Origin: Bacilli bacterium
GTDB lineage: Bacteria; Bacillota_I; Bacilli_A; RFN20; CAG-826
Reading direction: 5' to 3'
Assembly (NCBI GenBank): GCA_022641095.1
Contig: JALCDB010000003.1
Coordinates: forward strand, 1 to 64,000
DNA length: 64,000 nucleotides
In this document: in pieces, positions 43,551 through 52,666 of the stretch
How the letters are laid out: every line of letters starts with the position of its first letter
Position numbering within the stretch: the stretch's first letter is position 1
Notes under the pieces: generated by a model
Told to the model about the DNA's origin: nothing
Database searches by the model: none
The model's input: only the letters and a program-made list of their open reading frames with translations
Translations under genes and position numbers: made by a program

Positions 43551-43797
43551 GTTAAACTATATTAGACCACGCCATTTTTTGAGCAAAGAAAACGCGATGG
43601 AAATTTGAGAGACCGGTTAGAAGCGGTAACGGAGGAGCGTGTTTTGATCGTTGTTAAATTGTTCTCTCCCAACATCGGAAGGTCGTTAACGAGGCGCCTC
43701 TTTGGCCACGTTGCGCCTTGTTTTTGGCGCATTTTTCACAAAACACCTCCTTCATCGCGCCGACTTCGGCCCAACAAGCGGGATCGTTTTCATGCAT
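43551..43797. other. Accessory sequence without a clear gene
   Basis: No supported gene. Base use resembles the degraded DNA to the right. Short frames exist in several phases but none has a start site and recognisable domain together. Confidence 0.35.
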
Positions 43798-44016
43798 CTA
43801 ATAGAGTGGTTTCGTATTTGCTTGAACTTTTTTGATGATGTCCGTGCGGGGCATGCGCAAAAAAGGTTTTGCTTTGCTGATTATTCTTTCGCCAATCAGT
43901 AATCCTGTATTGGAACTTTTTTCGCCAGAACTTACGTCCTCAAGATTTATTTCAGCTAAAACACTGGATTTTGGGTCTTGAATTACCGTTTCACCATACG
44001 AGTAGACCTCTCCCAA
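43798..44016 (-). pseudogene. Possible gene remnant of unknown origin
   Basis: The 72-residue open part (MGEVYSYGETVIQDPKSSVL onward) has protein-like composition, and the same frame continues upstream for about 36 more codons (SIWTSRPKNEKKIVTANSYY) without a start codon before a TAA near 44132. It is probably the tail of a decayed mobile-element gene. No family recognised. Confidence 0.3.
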
Positions 44017-44186
44017 TTGAAGAACTTGCGGAGCTTTCGGATAATAAGAATTAGCGGTAACGATTTTCTTTTCGTTCTTCGGCCTAGAAGTCCAAATTGA
44101 TGGCGTTTTTATCTCACTTTGAAAATTCAGTTATTCCTTTATTAACAAGATTGGATTGGTAGACGACATAAACACGACGCTGAAGT

Positions 44187-44384
44187 GAGAGGGGTTAAAA
44201 TACCCCCATCCCAGCCAACAGGATAAAGAAAAGTGGTGCTTTTTCTCCACTTTTCTCCTTCGCTTTTGCGCTAGTGGGATACCCACATGACAGGAAAAAG
44301 AAAGGGCCGCAAGAACCATCAAGACGATTCTTCGCCGGCCTGATCTTTTTTGGCTGAGTGGCCCTTCGTGGGTAACTCGGCTAT
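44187..44384. other. Cluster of hairpins between the remnant and the serine recombinase
   Basis: Five stem-loops in about 200 nt: GGGGT / ACCCC near 44192; AGAAAAGTGG / CCACTTTTCT (44227-44236 with 44247-44256); GTGGG / CCCAC near 44277; a long GGCCG-type stem (about 44306-44341) with T-runs on both strands, usable as a bidirectional terminator; and GGCTGAGT / ACTCGGCT (44352-44382) with G-U pairs. They could mark a structured RNA or an oriT-like region. Confidence 0.4.
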
Positions 44385-44456
44385 GATTACAAACCCAATA
44401 CGGTATGCGTAGAGTGTTCGTATGTGAAGCCACTGGCGGAGCAATAGGGGCTCGGT
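44384..44456 (-). repeat. Degenerate copy of a tRNA-Ser 3' end and its flank (att-like)
   Basis: This block aligns without gaps to 47881-47953. Shared parts are TGATTAC, CGGTA, AGAGTGTTCGTA and TGGCGGAG, at identical spacings. On the minus strand the right part reads like a tRNA 3' end, CCCTATTGCTCCGCCA, but no matching tRNA 5' half is present. It overlaps the 3' end of the serine recombinase gene, as expected for an attachment site of an integrated element. Confidence 0.6.
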
Positions 44457-45921
44457 GCGAACCTTTTTATGATGTAATCTGGTGCTTTTATGGTAGTCGT
44501 TTTACCGAAAATGGTAGCGAATATCGAGACATTGCCTTCTTTGTCGATTTCTATGCGATTGACGAATGTGTTCACGAAAGTCCGTTTTTTGGCGGTCGTC
44601 GAGAGATCTATCCTCCCAAGCATTTGTATGGCCGCCTTGATCTCCTCCTTCGTGTAGACCCGGTGCTTGACCCTTTCCTTCGAGAGCGAGATCTCCAAGG
44701 AATCCTGCTCCTCTTCCAGCTTTGAGAGGGCCGCTTTGGTGGTTTTCGTGTAGATGCCGTCCTCGATGGCTTTCTCGATGTTGTCGATTTTTGACTGAAC
44801 CGTTGCCAGCCGGTCGGTTATAGAGGCCGCCTCCGCCGTGCCCTTTGACTGGGCTCCGAAGAGGCGGTTGGCGAGGAAGGCTGACGTGTCGGAGTCCCTG
44901 AACGTATCCTTCAAAAGGCCGATGACCATCCCCTCGATTTCCGCCTTGCCCCATCGCGGGGCGTAACATTGGTGGCGCCTCCTTCCGTTGCATATGTAGT
45001 ATTCATATGTCTTTTTGCTTCTGGATGTGCCGGACTGCCCAACGAACGGAGACCCGCATTCGGCGCAGAAAAGCCTGCCGGAGAGGGCGTATTCGTTGGG
45101 GTCGAGGAAGCATCCGCCCCGGTGCTTGTGACTCTCCCTCCTGCTTTGGGCCTTCCTCCAGGTGTCATCGTCGATGATTCTCGGGATGGCGTTCTCGTTC
45201 CTCTCGCCCTCACATTTGAGGACGCCGACGTAGCGCTTGGAGACTATGGCCTTCTCGACGCAGTTGTGGTTGTAGCGGAGCCCGTCGCTCCTCGCCATCC
45301 CTTCCTCGTTCAGCCTCTTGGCGATGGCCGACATTGCCATCCCCTCGTAGGCGAAGAGGCGGAACATCTCTTTCACGGCCCTGGCCTCGTTCTCGTCGAT
45401 GACGTAGGAGCCGTCCTTTATTTGGTAGCCTATCTGCCTCCTCCCGCCGATGGTCTTGCCTTTCTTCACCGATTCCCTGAGGCCCCTCCCGACCTTGACG
45501 GTGAGCTCGGCCGAATAGTACTCGTTGTAGCCGTCCATCACCGACTCGATGATGATGCCCTCAGGGCCGTCGATGTTGGCCTCGGTGGCCGAGATGAGCC
45601 TCGCGCCGTTGCCGTCTAGTATCTCCTTGTATTTGAGGGCGTCGAACCTCTTCCTAGCGAAGCGGTCGCTCTTCCATACCAAAACGACGGTGAACTCCTT
45701 GGCGTACGAGTCTTTTATCATCCTCTGGAAATCGGGTCGCTTGTGGCGCTTTTGGCCCGGTCGACGTACTCGCCGATGACCTTGAGCCCATGGGAGTCGG
45801 CGTAGCTCTGGCACTCGCTCCTCTGCCCCTCTATCGACTGCTCGGTCTGGTTCTCGGAGGAAAAGCGGAGGTACATGACCGCCTTCTCTGGCTGCTTCTC
45901 TTGTGTGACTAAGGTTTGCAT
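44387..45921 (-). pseudogene. Large serine recombinase, frameshifted after the N-terminal domain
   Basis: The N-terminal part (45921 to about 45740) holds the catalytic serine in VMYLRFSSENQTEQSIEGQR and reads EYVDRAKSATSD before its TGA. The rest continues in the -1 frame from RPDFQRMIKDSYAKEFTVVL through the recombinase domain (GRRQIGYQIKDGSYVIDENE), a zinc ribbon (CAECGSPF and YYICNG) and a coiled coil. Without frame repair the enzyme cannot be made. The last codons run into the tRNA-Ser-like att repeat. It would have moved the surrounding element. Confidence 0.8.
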
Positions 45922-45933
45922 GGCTTCTCCCTC

Positions 45934-46404
45934 CTATGCCTTGTTGGCTATGGCCTCGCCTTGCCATTGGGCTTTGCTGAGCCTTTCCGCCCCGAGGGCC
46001 ATGATCTCACAGAGGATGTACCATACAGCCGTGTCCTCCGGCTCGTCTCTGTGCTCGAGGTCGCCGCCTGCCTGGTTCACGAGGTCATGGCAGAACATCA
46101 CCGCCTCATATGAGAGCGGCTCCTTTCTCTTGGCTGCCTTGGACTCCTTGAACATCTCGGAGCGGAAGCGCTTCCAGTAGATGCGCACCCTCACCTCCTC
46201 ATAGAAGGCCTTGTCTTTGAGGGCCTCGAAAATGGCTGGCCCCAGCTCCCTCGCCATGGTGTCGCGCTGGGCTTTGGCCTCCTCTCCGCCGATCCGCCCT
46301 TCCTCGGTCACGGTTATCGGGGCCTCCTCTTCCGGCTTTTGTTTATCCTTAATCGCCATCGGAAGCTGTAGCTTTCTCTCAGGCTCTGCTGTCGTTTTGT
46401 CCAT
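45934..46404 (-). CDS. Accessory protein of the mobile element, unknown function
   Basis: 156 residues, no membrane segment, charged N-terminus, and a helical C-terminal half (AVMFCHDLVNQAGGDLEHRD). The ATG at 46404 follows AGGAGG. It ends about 12 nt before the recombinase start, so both belong to one operon. No family recognised. Confidence 0.55.
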   Translation of the reverse strand: MDKTTAEPERKLQLPMAIKDKQKPEEEAPITVTEEGRIGGEEAKAQRDTMARELGPAIFEALKDKAFYEEVRVRIYWKRFRSEMFKESKAAKRKEPLSYEAVMFCHDLVNQAGGDLEHRDEPEDTAVWYILCEIMALGAERLSKAQWQGEAIANKA

Positions 46405-46513
46405 GTGGTTTTTCCTCCTTTTCACCATCGTCTTTTTCGCCTGCGCTGACGTATTCGCTTATGAGCCTAATCAGCTCTTCCGCCGACTTGGCTTTCTTCG
46501 TTTCACCGTTCAT
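46379..46513 (-). CDS. Possible 44-residue small protein
   Basis: ATG at 46513 preceded by GGAAACG. It reads MNGETKKAKSAEELIRLISE, then YVSAGEKDDGEKEEKPHG and ends with TGA at 46379, overlapping the next gene's start in another frame. An amphipathic helix is plausible. Supported only by the ribosome site and position. Confidence 0.4.
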   Translation of the reverse strand: MNGETKKAKSAEELIRLISEYVSAGEKDDGEKEEKPHGQNDSRA

Positions 46514-46651
46514 TTTTCGTTTCCTTTTTCCTTTCTTTTTCCTTCAGGCGAACACGGTGTCCGGGTTGCAAGGCATCGGGAGGTTTTCGCTCGGAGCGAA
46601 AAAATCCTTATCCTGTCAAAGATTTCGTGCCTTCTGAGGCATTGTGAGGCA

Positions 46652-47450
46652 TCACATCTCTGGCCCGCCCGCATCCCTTTCGGCCTCCTTCCTGGCCTTG
46701 GCCATGAGGGCCAATTCGCGGTCGTAGGCGTTCTCGGCCTCCTCCTCGATCTTCGCGGCGAGGTAGCGGTAGAGGAGGGCCATCTGGAGGGCGGATTCTT
46801 TGTGGATTCTCTTAGCCTCGCGCGGGTGGGCGGCCTTCCCGACCATGATGGCCTCAGCCCTCTTCTGGCTCAGCGCCTCCTCGATGATGGCGTTGCCCAT
46901 CCTGGCCTTGTAGTCCTCGATGAATTTGCCCTTCCTTAGGTACGGCTCCGGGTTGCGGATTTTGTTCCGCCGGCAGAACTCCCTCATCCTCTCGTCGTGC
47001 TCGTCGAGCCTCATGAGTATCGAGTTGTATTTCCCGCGGAAGTCCCTTCCGTCGATTATCGCCTCGGCTATCTTGTCCACGGTCTTCCGGCAGCCGTCCA
47101 TGTTTGCCGAACGGTACTGGACGTTCCCGGCCGATGGCATCGTCTCGTAGAGGTCGGCCAGCGATTTCTTGATGGATGGAACGTTCATGCCGTCGGGGTC
47201 CCTCGAAGCCATCATGGCGGCCTCCCTCATCTCGGAGCGGAGCCTCCTAGACTCGACGTCGGGGGAGAGGAAATGCTCGTATGACATGGCCTTGAGCGAG
47301 TCGAAGTGGGAGCCGTCTATCCTGCCTTTCCGGAACTGGCAGGCCTTCTTCCTCTGATTCCAGATGGTTGGCTCCGTCTGGTAGAACGAGACGTGGATGT
47401 GGCGGTTGTCGGTGTTGCGGTGGAGCCCGGCGCTTAAAGAAAGTTGGCTT
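46652..47450 (-). pseudogene. Mobilisation relaxase (MobP-like), N-terminus lost
   Basis: The minus-strand frame from about 47450 reads SAGLHRNTDNRHIHVSFYQT, the histidine-rich metal motif of MobP/MOBP-type relaxases, then a helical tail to 46652 (211 residues from an internal ATG at 47287). The catalytic tyrosine region upstream of the His motif is missing; instead an unrelated AT-rich gene abuts near 47435-47465. This is the decayed relaxase of a mobilisable element. Confidence 0.7.
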
Positions 47451-47738
47451 TTTGTAATAGTTTTCTACCCTAAAGTCTCTTTTTGGTAGTTTTGATAGTT
47501 TTATACGAAGCTTATTCACATCATCGTTTGAAACAACTTCATAAAAATAGGCCATTGCCAAACAAACGTCATCATCTAGGTAATAATCATCTCTTTTCAA
47601 ATCATCATCGTGCGTTTTAGCAAAATCATTTCGACTTTTTTCAAATTCTTCAAAGTCTCGTTTTTGAAACTCCTTATAATCAACGCTGTCAACGATTCGT
47701 AGATATTTGCGAATTGTGTTCTTAAGTTGTTTATTCAT
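47247..47738 (-). CDS. AT-rich hypothetical gene running into the relaxase remnant
   Basis: The first about 100 residues (MNKQLKNTIRKYLRIVDSVD, then YKEFQKRDFEEFEKSRNDFA) are Lys/Asp/Glu-rich and AT-rich, unlike the neighbours. After KKPTFFKRR the frame continues as an out-of-phase reading of the relaxase, so the true gene end was lost at the deletion junction near 47435. No family recognised. Confidence 0.45.
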   Translation of the reverse strand: MNKQLKNTIRKYLRIVDSVDYKEFQKRDFEEFEKSRNDFAKTHDDDLKRDDYYLDDDVCLAMAYFYEVVSNDDVNKLRIKLSKLPKRDFRVENYYKKPTFFKRRAPPQHRQPPHPRLVLPDGANHLESEEEGLPVPERQDRRLPLRLAQGHVIRAFPLPRRRV

Positions 47739-47815
47739 GTTCTTGTTTCTTTTCCTGGCTTGGGTATATTTTACATCGCATCGGCGCCAAGATGGCACTT
47801 GCACTATTGACTAAT

Positions 47816-47843
47816 GAAAAAGGCCGCCCTTTTGGACGGCCTG
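47816..47843 (-). terminator. Terminator of tRNA-Ser(GGA)
   Basis: On the minus strand AGGCCGTCC-AAAA-GGGCGGCCT forms a 9-bp stem with one G-U pair, followed by TTTTTC. Confidence 0.8.
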
Positions 47844-47880
47844 CTTATGTACCTGCCACTTCTTTGACGGAAGCTTAGTC

Positions 47881-47953
47881 TTGATTACGGCGCACTCCCG
47901 GTACACACAGAGTGTTCGTACCAAACGCTTTTGGCGGAGGAAAAGGGAGTCGA
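47881..47953 (-). repeat. tRNA-Ser 3' end and flank, partner of the degenerate copy at 44.4 kb
   Basis: Aligns gap-free with 44384-44456. The identical 12-mer AGAGTGTTCGTA lies 11 nt outside the CCA end in both. The region between the two copies holds the recombinase, the relaxase remnant and accessory genes, so the pair probably marks the ends of the element. Confidence 0.55.
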
Positions 47954-48022
47954 ACCCTTGCGCCCGGTTAAGAGCCTACGAGCTTTCCAAGCCCGCCCCT
48001 TCAGCCACTTGGGTATTCCTCC
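47932..48022 (-). tRNA. tRNA-Ser (anticodon GGA)
   Basis: 91-nt class II tRNA with encoded CCA. Acceptor GGAGGAA pairs with TTCCTCC; the anticodon loop holds GGA (in GCTTGGAAAGC); T arm AAGGG-TTCGACT-CCCTT is perfect. It is the intact tRNA next to the mobile region. Confidence 0.94.
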
Positions 48023-48100
48023 ACATGTTGCGTGGCAACGGAAATTATAGAGGGGTTCGCCCCCTTTTTCAATGTTCCGTTATGGTATAATCTAGCCGCT

Positions 48101-49075
48101 ATGAAAGAAATAGTCGTTTCCGCCCGCGACGCGGGGCAAAAAGCCGAAAAGTTCGTCCGCAGGTACCTTAGTGACGCCCCACTGGGTTTCATCTACAAAG
48201 CCTTTCGCAAGAAAGACATCAAGGTCAACGGTCATTGGATCCATAAGGACTACGCCCTTAAAGATGGCGACGTCGTGCGCCTCTACGTGACGGACCGGCA
48301 ACTCGAGGATTTCAAGCATCCCCGTTTGGCGGAGAAGAAGCCATTCCCCTACGCGATCGCCTATGAGGATGCCAATGTCCTGATCGTCGACAAGCCATCG
48401 GGTCTATTGGTCTACGGCGACGCCAAGGAGAAACGGAACACGCTGACGCAGAAGGTTTTGGATTACCTTTTTTATAAAGGCGAGTTCGATCCCGAAAACC
48501 ATGCGTTTGTCCCATCTCCGGCCCATCGCTTGGACAGAAACACCGCCGGGCTCGTCGTTTTCGCGAAGACCGACGCGGCCTTAAAGGCTCTTGAGGAGCT
48601 TTTCAAGGGCCGCGAGGGCATCAGCAAAAAATACTGGGCGCTCGTCGACGGGGAGGTCAAGGAGGCCGGCCTTATCGAGAAGCCTTTAAAGAAAAACGCC
48701 GAAACGGGTCTCGTCACGGTCACGCCCATCGGCGAAGGCGGGAAATCGGCTAAAACAGGTTACGAACCCCTTAAGGAGTTCGATGGCTGCACTCTTTTGG
48801 AATGTGTCCTTTACACCGGAAGAACCCATCAGATCCGCGTGCATTTGGCCTCAATCGGCCACCCCATCCTCGGGGATGGAAAATACGGCAATTACCTCGA
48901 CAATCGGAAGTTCCGCTCTTTGTATGGCCTTGACCGTCAATTCCTGCGAGCCCACGAAATAACCTTTGGCCGGCTTGAGGGCGTCCTTTCACCCTTAAGC
49001 GGGAAAACGTTTCTGTCCTCTCTTGATGAAGAGGAAGAGGGTATAATCGGAAAGTTGGCAAAGGAGAGCCGTTAG
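48101..49075 (+). CDS. RluA-family pseudouridine synthase (RluC/RluD type)
   Basis: 324 residues: N-terminal S4 domain (FIYKAFRKKDIKVNGHW), catalytic PAHRLDRNTAGLVVFAKTDA near residue 143 with the active aspartate, and YTGRTHQIRVHLASIGHPIL near 244. It modifies uridines in 23S rRNA in relatives. The extended -10 TGGTATAAT ends 9 nt before the ATG and no ribosome site exists, so it is probably leaderless. The in-frame extension to 48032 is disfavoured. Confidence 0.9.
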   Translation: MKEIVVSARDAGQKAEKFVRRYLSDAPLGFIYKAFRKKDIKVNGHWIHKDYALKDGDVVRLYVTDRQLEDFKHPRLAEKKPFPYAIAYEDANVLIVDKPSGLLVYGDAKEKRNTLTQKVLDYLFYKGEFDPENHAFVPSPAHRLDRNTAGLVVFAKTDAALKALEELFKGREGISKKYWALVDGEVKEAGLIEKPLKKNAETGLVTVTPIGEGGKSAKTGYEPLKEFDGCTLLECVLYTGRTHQIRVHLASIGHPILGDGKYGNYLDNRKFRSLYGLDRQFLRAHEITFGRLEGVLSPLSGKTFLSSLDEEEEGIIGKLAKESR

Positions 49076-49077
49076 TT

Positions 49078-50790
49078 ATGGGTGATGTGGTGGAAGCTAA
49101 TTACGAGAGGTGGCTGGCCTCTGAGGAAGTCGACGCCGCCGACAAGGACGCCCTTAGGAAAATGGGCAAAGAGGAACGCGATGACGCGTTTTTCCGCGAC
49201 ATCGAGTTCGGCACTGCCGGCATGCGAGGAATCATCGGCCCTGGCACGAATCGGATGAATTCCTTCACCGTCAAAAAGGCGACCATCGCTTTTGGCGAAT
49301 ACCTTCTTAAGAAATACCCCGACGCCGCCTCTCGAGGCGTCGTGATCAGCCATGACAACCGCCATTTCTCGCGCGAATTCACCCTTGAGTGCGCCCGGCT
49401 TCTGAACGAGGAAGGCCTCAAAGCCTATATCTTCGATTCGCTTCGCCCGACCCCGGAACTATCCTATGCCGTTCGGTATCTGAAGGCCGTCGGCGGCATC
49501 ATGATCACCGCCAGCCACAACCCGAAGCAGTACAACGGTTACAAAGTCTACGACGACACTGGCTGTCAACTCGTCCCTTCAAAAATCAAGCCCCTTCTCG
49601 ACATCATCGCCTCTTTGCCGGACGAGCTCATCGTCAAGCCGATCAGCGCGGTGGCTAAAGGCGAGACCGTCCAATTGGATGAGGAAATCGACGACGCCTA
49701 CGTCAAAGACGTCCTTTCCGTCCAAATCAACCCCGATCTCTTGAAGAAGGGCTTCAAGATCATCTACACTCCGCAGCATGGTACCTCCTACGAGAACGCG
49801 ATGCGGGTTTTCGAAACCTGCGGGTACGAGGTCATCCCCGTCATGAGCCAATGCACCCACGACCCCGATTTCAGCGGTACCCTGTCGCCCAATCCCGAGA
49901 TGGCGGAGGCCTACATCGAGCCGCTCAAACTGGCCAAGCAATATAACGCCAACCTCATCGTCATGACCGATCCCGACGGCGACCGCTGCGGCGTGGCCTA
50001 TCTCTCGAGCAAGGGCACTTACGAAAGGTTCACGGGAAACCAGTCCGGGGCCCTGCTTTTGGACTACGTTCTCCATGAACGGAAACGCTTGGGCCTTCTT
50101 TCGGACGACGGCGTCCTTTACGACACCATCGTGACGAGCGACCTGGGGCGCAAAATCGCGAAGAGTTACGGCCTCCGCGTGGAATCGTTCCTTACGGGTT
50201 TCAAGTACATCGGCGAAAGGATCCACCATTACGAGGAACTGGGGAAAGGCCCGCATTTCGAGTTCGGCTACGAGGAAAGTTACGGTTGCCTTATCAAGCC
50301 TTTCGTCCGCGACAAGGATGGCATTCAGGCGATTTTGCTCTATTGCGAGATGGCCCTTTGGTATTTCCGTCAGGGCATTCCCCTCGACGTCGCGTTCGAG
50401 AACCTCGAGAAGCGTTTCGGGTATCACGAGGCCTTCACCGAGTCGGTTGAGTTCGCCGGGAGCGAAGGGGCCAGCGAAATGAAAGCCATCATGGATGAGC
50501 TTCACGCCAATCCGCCGAAAGAAGTCATGAGAATCAAGGTCGTCGAGGTTCAGGACTATGAGGGGGGCGTCATCACGAAAGAGGACGGTTCGTCCGAAAA
50601 GACCTCGCTTCCGAAAGCGGAAGTGGTCAAACTCCTGCTTGAGGATGGTTCATGGATCGCGATCCGTCCGAGCGGAACCGAACCGAAGTGCAAATTCTAC
50701 GTCGAGGCTCTCGGCACGAATAAAGAAGGCCTGCATGAGCGGGCCGTGGCTTTGTCGAAAGCCCTTCGCCGGTCGTTAGGCGTCAAGTAA
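49078..50790 (+). CDS. pgcA: Phosphoglucomutase / phosphomannomutase
   Basis: Interconverts hexose 1- and 6-phosphates for cell-wall and glycogen precursors. 570 residues, the length of the PgcA branch. Active-site serine in GGIMITASHNPKQYNGYKVY near residue 140, metal loop TDPDGDRCG near 296, sugar loop GYEESYG near 397, phosphate loop RPSGTEPKCKFYVEA near 528. AAAGGAGAG precedes the ATG. The 3' end overlaps the convergent HAD gene by 15 nt. Confidence 0.93.
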   Translation: MGDVVEANYERWLASEEVDAADKDALRKMGKEERDDAFFRDIEFGTAGMRGIIGPGTNRMNSFTVKKATIAFGEYLLKKYPDAASRGVVISHDNRHFSREFTLECARLLNEEGLKAYIFDSLRPTPELSYAVRYLKAVGGIMITASHNPKQYNGYKVYDDTGCQLVPSKIKPLLDIIASLPDELIVKPISAVAKGETVQLDEEIDDAYVKDVLSVQINPDLLKKGFKIIYTPQHGTSYENAMRVFETCGYEVIPVMSQCTHDPDFSGTLSPNPEMAEAYIEPLKLAKQYNANLIVMTDPDGDRCGVAYLSSKGTYERFTGNQSGALLLDYVLHERKRLGLLSDDGVLYDTIVTSDLGRKIAKSYGLRVESFLTGFKYIGERIHHYEELGKGPHFEFGYEESYGCLIKPFVRDKDGIQAILLYCEMALWYFRQGIPLDVAFENLEKRFGYHEAFTESVEFAGSEGASEMKAIMDELHANPPKEVMRIKVVEVQDYEGGVITKEDGSSEKTSLPKAEVVKLLLEDGSWIAIRPSGTEPKCKFYVEALGTNKEGLHERAVALSKALRRSLGVK

Positions 50791-51576
50791 GTCCTCAAGG
50801 GCAAGGGCCAACCCGTCTTGGTCGTTGCCTTTTTTCGTGTGCGGGAATTCCCTCAGCAAAAGCGGCGAATGGCAGCCTTCCATCACGAAGGGGCGTCCAG
50901 CGAGCAGCAGCATCTCGTAATCGTTGTCGCTGTCGCCGAAAGCGACAACGCTTTCCTTTCCAAAACCCAGTTCCGTCATGACGTAAAGGAGGGCCGATCC
51001 TTTGTCGACGCCGGAAAGATAGGCCTCGCCATAGGGGACGCCATGCCAGCGGCGGAACCGCAACGGAGCCCGTTTCTCGATGGCTTCGCGCAGACGTTCG
51101 CCGTCCCGTTCCTTCACCTCGAAGATGGCGGTGAAGGGGTTATCTTTAAGGGTGCGACTCAATGGCCCTTTTTCGATTTTCATCCCCTCGTAGGGGAAGA
51201 AGCGCCCAAGGTAATCGTTCGGATGGTCGATATAGATCGAAGTCTCGCTTTCGCACATGAAGCCCATGAGGCTGGGGGCGAAGGCTTCGTAGATCGAGAC
51301 GACGGCTTCGCGATCCAAACGCTTTTCTAGGCGCTTGAACGAAGGGTCACAGGGGTCGAAAACGAGAGCTCCGTTATAGCAAACGACGGGGCCAGTAAGG
51401 CCCAGCTGCTCATAGAATCCCCTTAAACTCCGCCATGGTCGCCCGCTTGAAAGGAGAATCGCGTCGCCTTGCCTTTGGCAGGATAGCAAAACGTCTTTGG
51501 TGCGTTTCGAAAGCCGGCCCTCCCTGGTTAGGAGGGTGCCATCGACGTCAATGGCGATCAGATGAGGCTTATTCAT
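50776..51576 (-). CDS. Cof-type HAD-IIB phosphatase
   Basis: 266 residues with DVDGTLLTREG (residue 9), LLSSGRPWRSL near 43, a lysine in VDKGSAL near 192 and VAFGDSDNDYEML near 212. Substrate unknown (sugar phosphate or flavin-type phosphatase). The start overlaps the trpS stop by 8 nt, so the two are coupled. It is a second member of this family in the window. Confidence 0.88.
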   Translation of the reverse strand: MNKPHLIAIDVDGTLLTREGRLSKRTKDVLLSCQRQGDAILLSSGRPWRSLRGFYEQLGLTGPVVCYNGALVFDPCDPSFKRLEKRLDREAVVSIYEAFAPSLMGFMCESETSIYIDHPNDYLGRFFPYEGMKIEKGPLSRTLKDNPFTAIFEVKERDGERLREAIEKRAPLRFRRWHGVPYGEAYLSGVDKGSALLYVMTELGFGKESVVAFGDSDNDYEMLLLAGRPFVMEGCHSPLLLREFPHTKKGNDQDGLALALEDLLDA

Positions 51577-52558
51577 CGACGCTAAGCAAACCAACCGCCT
51601 TTTGGACGCGGCGGAGCGTTTTGGCGGCGACGAGAGACGCTTTTTTGGCGCCGTCCCGGAGCACGCTGATATAGGAACGGTCGGCGATGATTTTCTCGTA
51701 CCGAGCCTTGAAGGGGCCAAGTTCCTCTTCGACCGCTTCGGCGACGGCTTTCTTGAAATCCCCGTAGCGGAATTTCGCGAAGCGCTTCTCGGCTTCCTGC
51801 GGCGTTATGTCCTTTAAGGCCGCATAGATGGTCAGCAAATTCGAGATGCCGGGCTTGGCCGCGGGGTCGAATCTGACTTCCGAACCGCTGTCGGTGACCG
51901 CGGACATGATCTTCTTGCGGGAGACGCTCAAGGGGTCCTTAAGGAAAATATCGCCCTTCGGGTCGGATTTCGACATTTTCTTGCTGGGATCGCACAGCGA
52001 CATGATGCGGGCCCCGACCTTGGTGACCTCGGCCCGGGGAAGGACCAGAACCTCGCCATAACGGGAATTGAAGCGGTGGACGAGGTCGCGGGTGATTTCA
52101 ACGTGCTGAACCTGATCCTCGCCGACCGGGACGATGGTGGCGTCGTAGAGCAAAATGTCGGCGGCCATGAGGACTGGGTAGGCGAAAATGCCTAGACCGA
52201 TCTGATTGTCGTTCATCTTCGAGCATTTGTCCTTGAACTGGGTCATGCGCTTCAGTTCGCCCATGTAGAGGTAGTTTTGAAGGATGGCGTTGAGTTCCGC
52301 GTGGGCGGGGACGGTGTGCTGCAGGAAAATGGTGCAGCGTTTTGGGTCGAGACCGCTCGCGAGATAGAACGCGGCGATGTCGCGCGAGTTGTTTCTAAGG
52401 GTTTCGGCCTCGATCGGCATCGTCAAAGCGTGAAGATCGGCGATGAAAATGTAGACGTCGCCACGATTCTGAAAGTCCTTGAAATGGCGAAGGGCCCCGA
52501 TGTAATTGCCGAGAGTGAGCTCTCCCGTCGGTTTGATGCCGGATAAGATGCGTTCCAT
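51569..52558 (-). CDS. trpS: Tryptophanyl-tRNA synthetase
   Basis: Charges tRNA-Trp. 329 residues, class I. The HIGH-like motif appears as PTGELTLGNYIGAL near residue 10 and the KMSKS motif as KKMSKSDPKG near 193. Both are intact. GAGGAAAA precedes the ATG. There is no T-box leader in the roughly 100 nt separating it from the divergent spx-like gene. Confidence 0.96.
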   Translation of the reverse strand: MERILSGIKPTGELTLGNYIGALRHFKDFQNRGDVYIFIADLHALTMPIEAETLRNNSRDIAAFYLASGLDPKRCTIFLQHTVPAHAELNAILQNYLYMGELKRMTQFKDKCSKMNDNQIGLGIFAYPVLMAADILLYDATIVPVGEDQVQHVEITRDLVHRFNSRYGEVLVLPRAEVTKVGARIMSLCDPSKKMSKSDPKGDIFLKDPLSVSRKKIMSAVTDSGSEVRFDPAAKPGISNLLTIYAALKDITPQEAEKRFAKFRYGDFKKAVAEAVEEELGPFKARYEKIIADRSYISVLRDGAKKASLVAAKTLRRVQKAVGLLSVDE

Positions 52559-52666
52559 GGTTTTTTCCTCGAAAGTCCATTATAAAGCCTCGCTCGTTTT
52601 GTTCAATTGGTCTCGAGCCCAATTGGCGATATAGCGGTAACCGTCTTCGTGCTACAATTCGTGTAT

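Noticed and set aside
44131-44433. 100-codon minus-strand frame across the hairpin cluster
   Set aside because: It reads through several stem-loops and terminators and has no domain similarity.
52559-52666. T-box leader upstream of trpS
   Set aside because: The gap is about 100 nt with no T-box sequence and no terminator before trpS.
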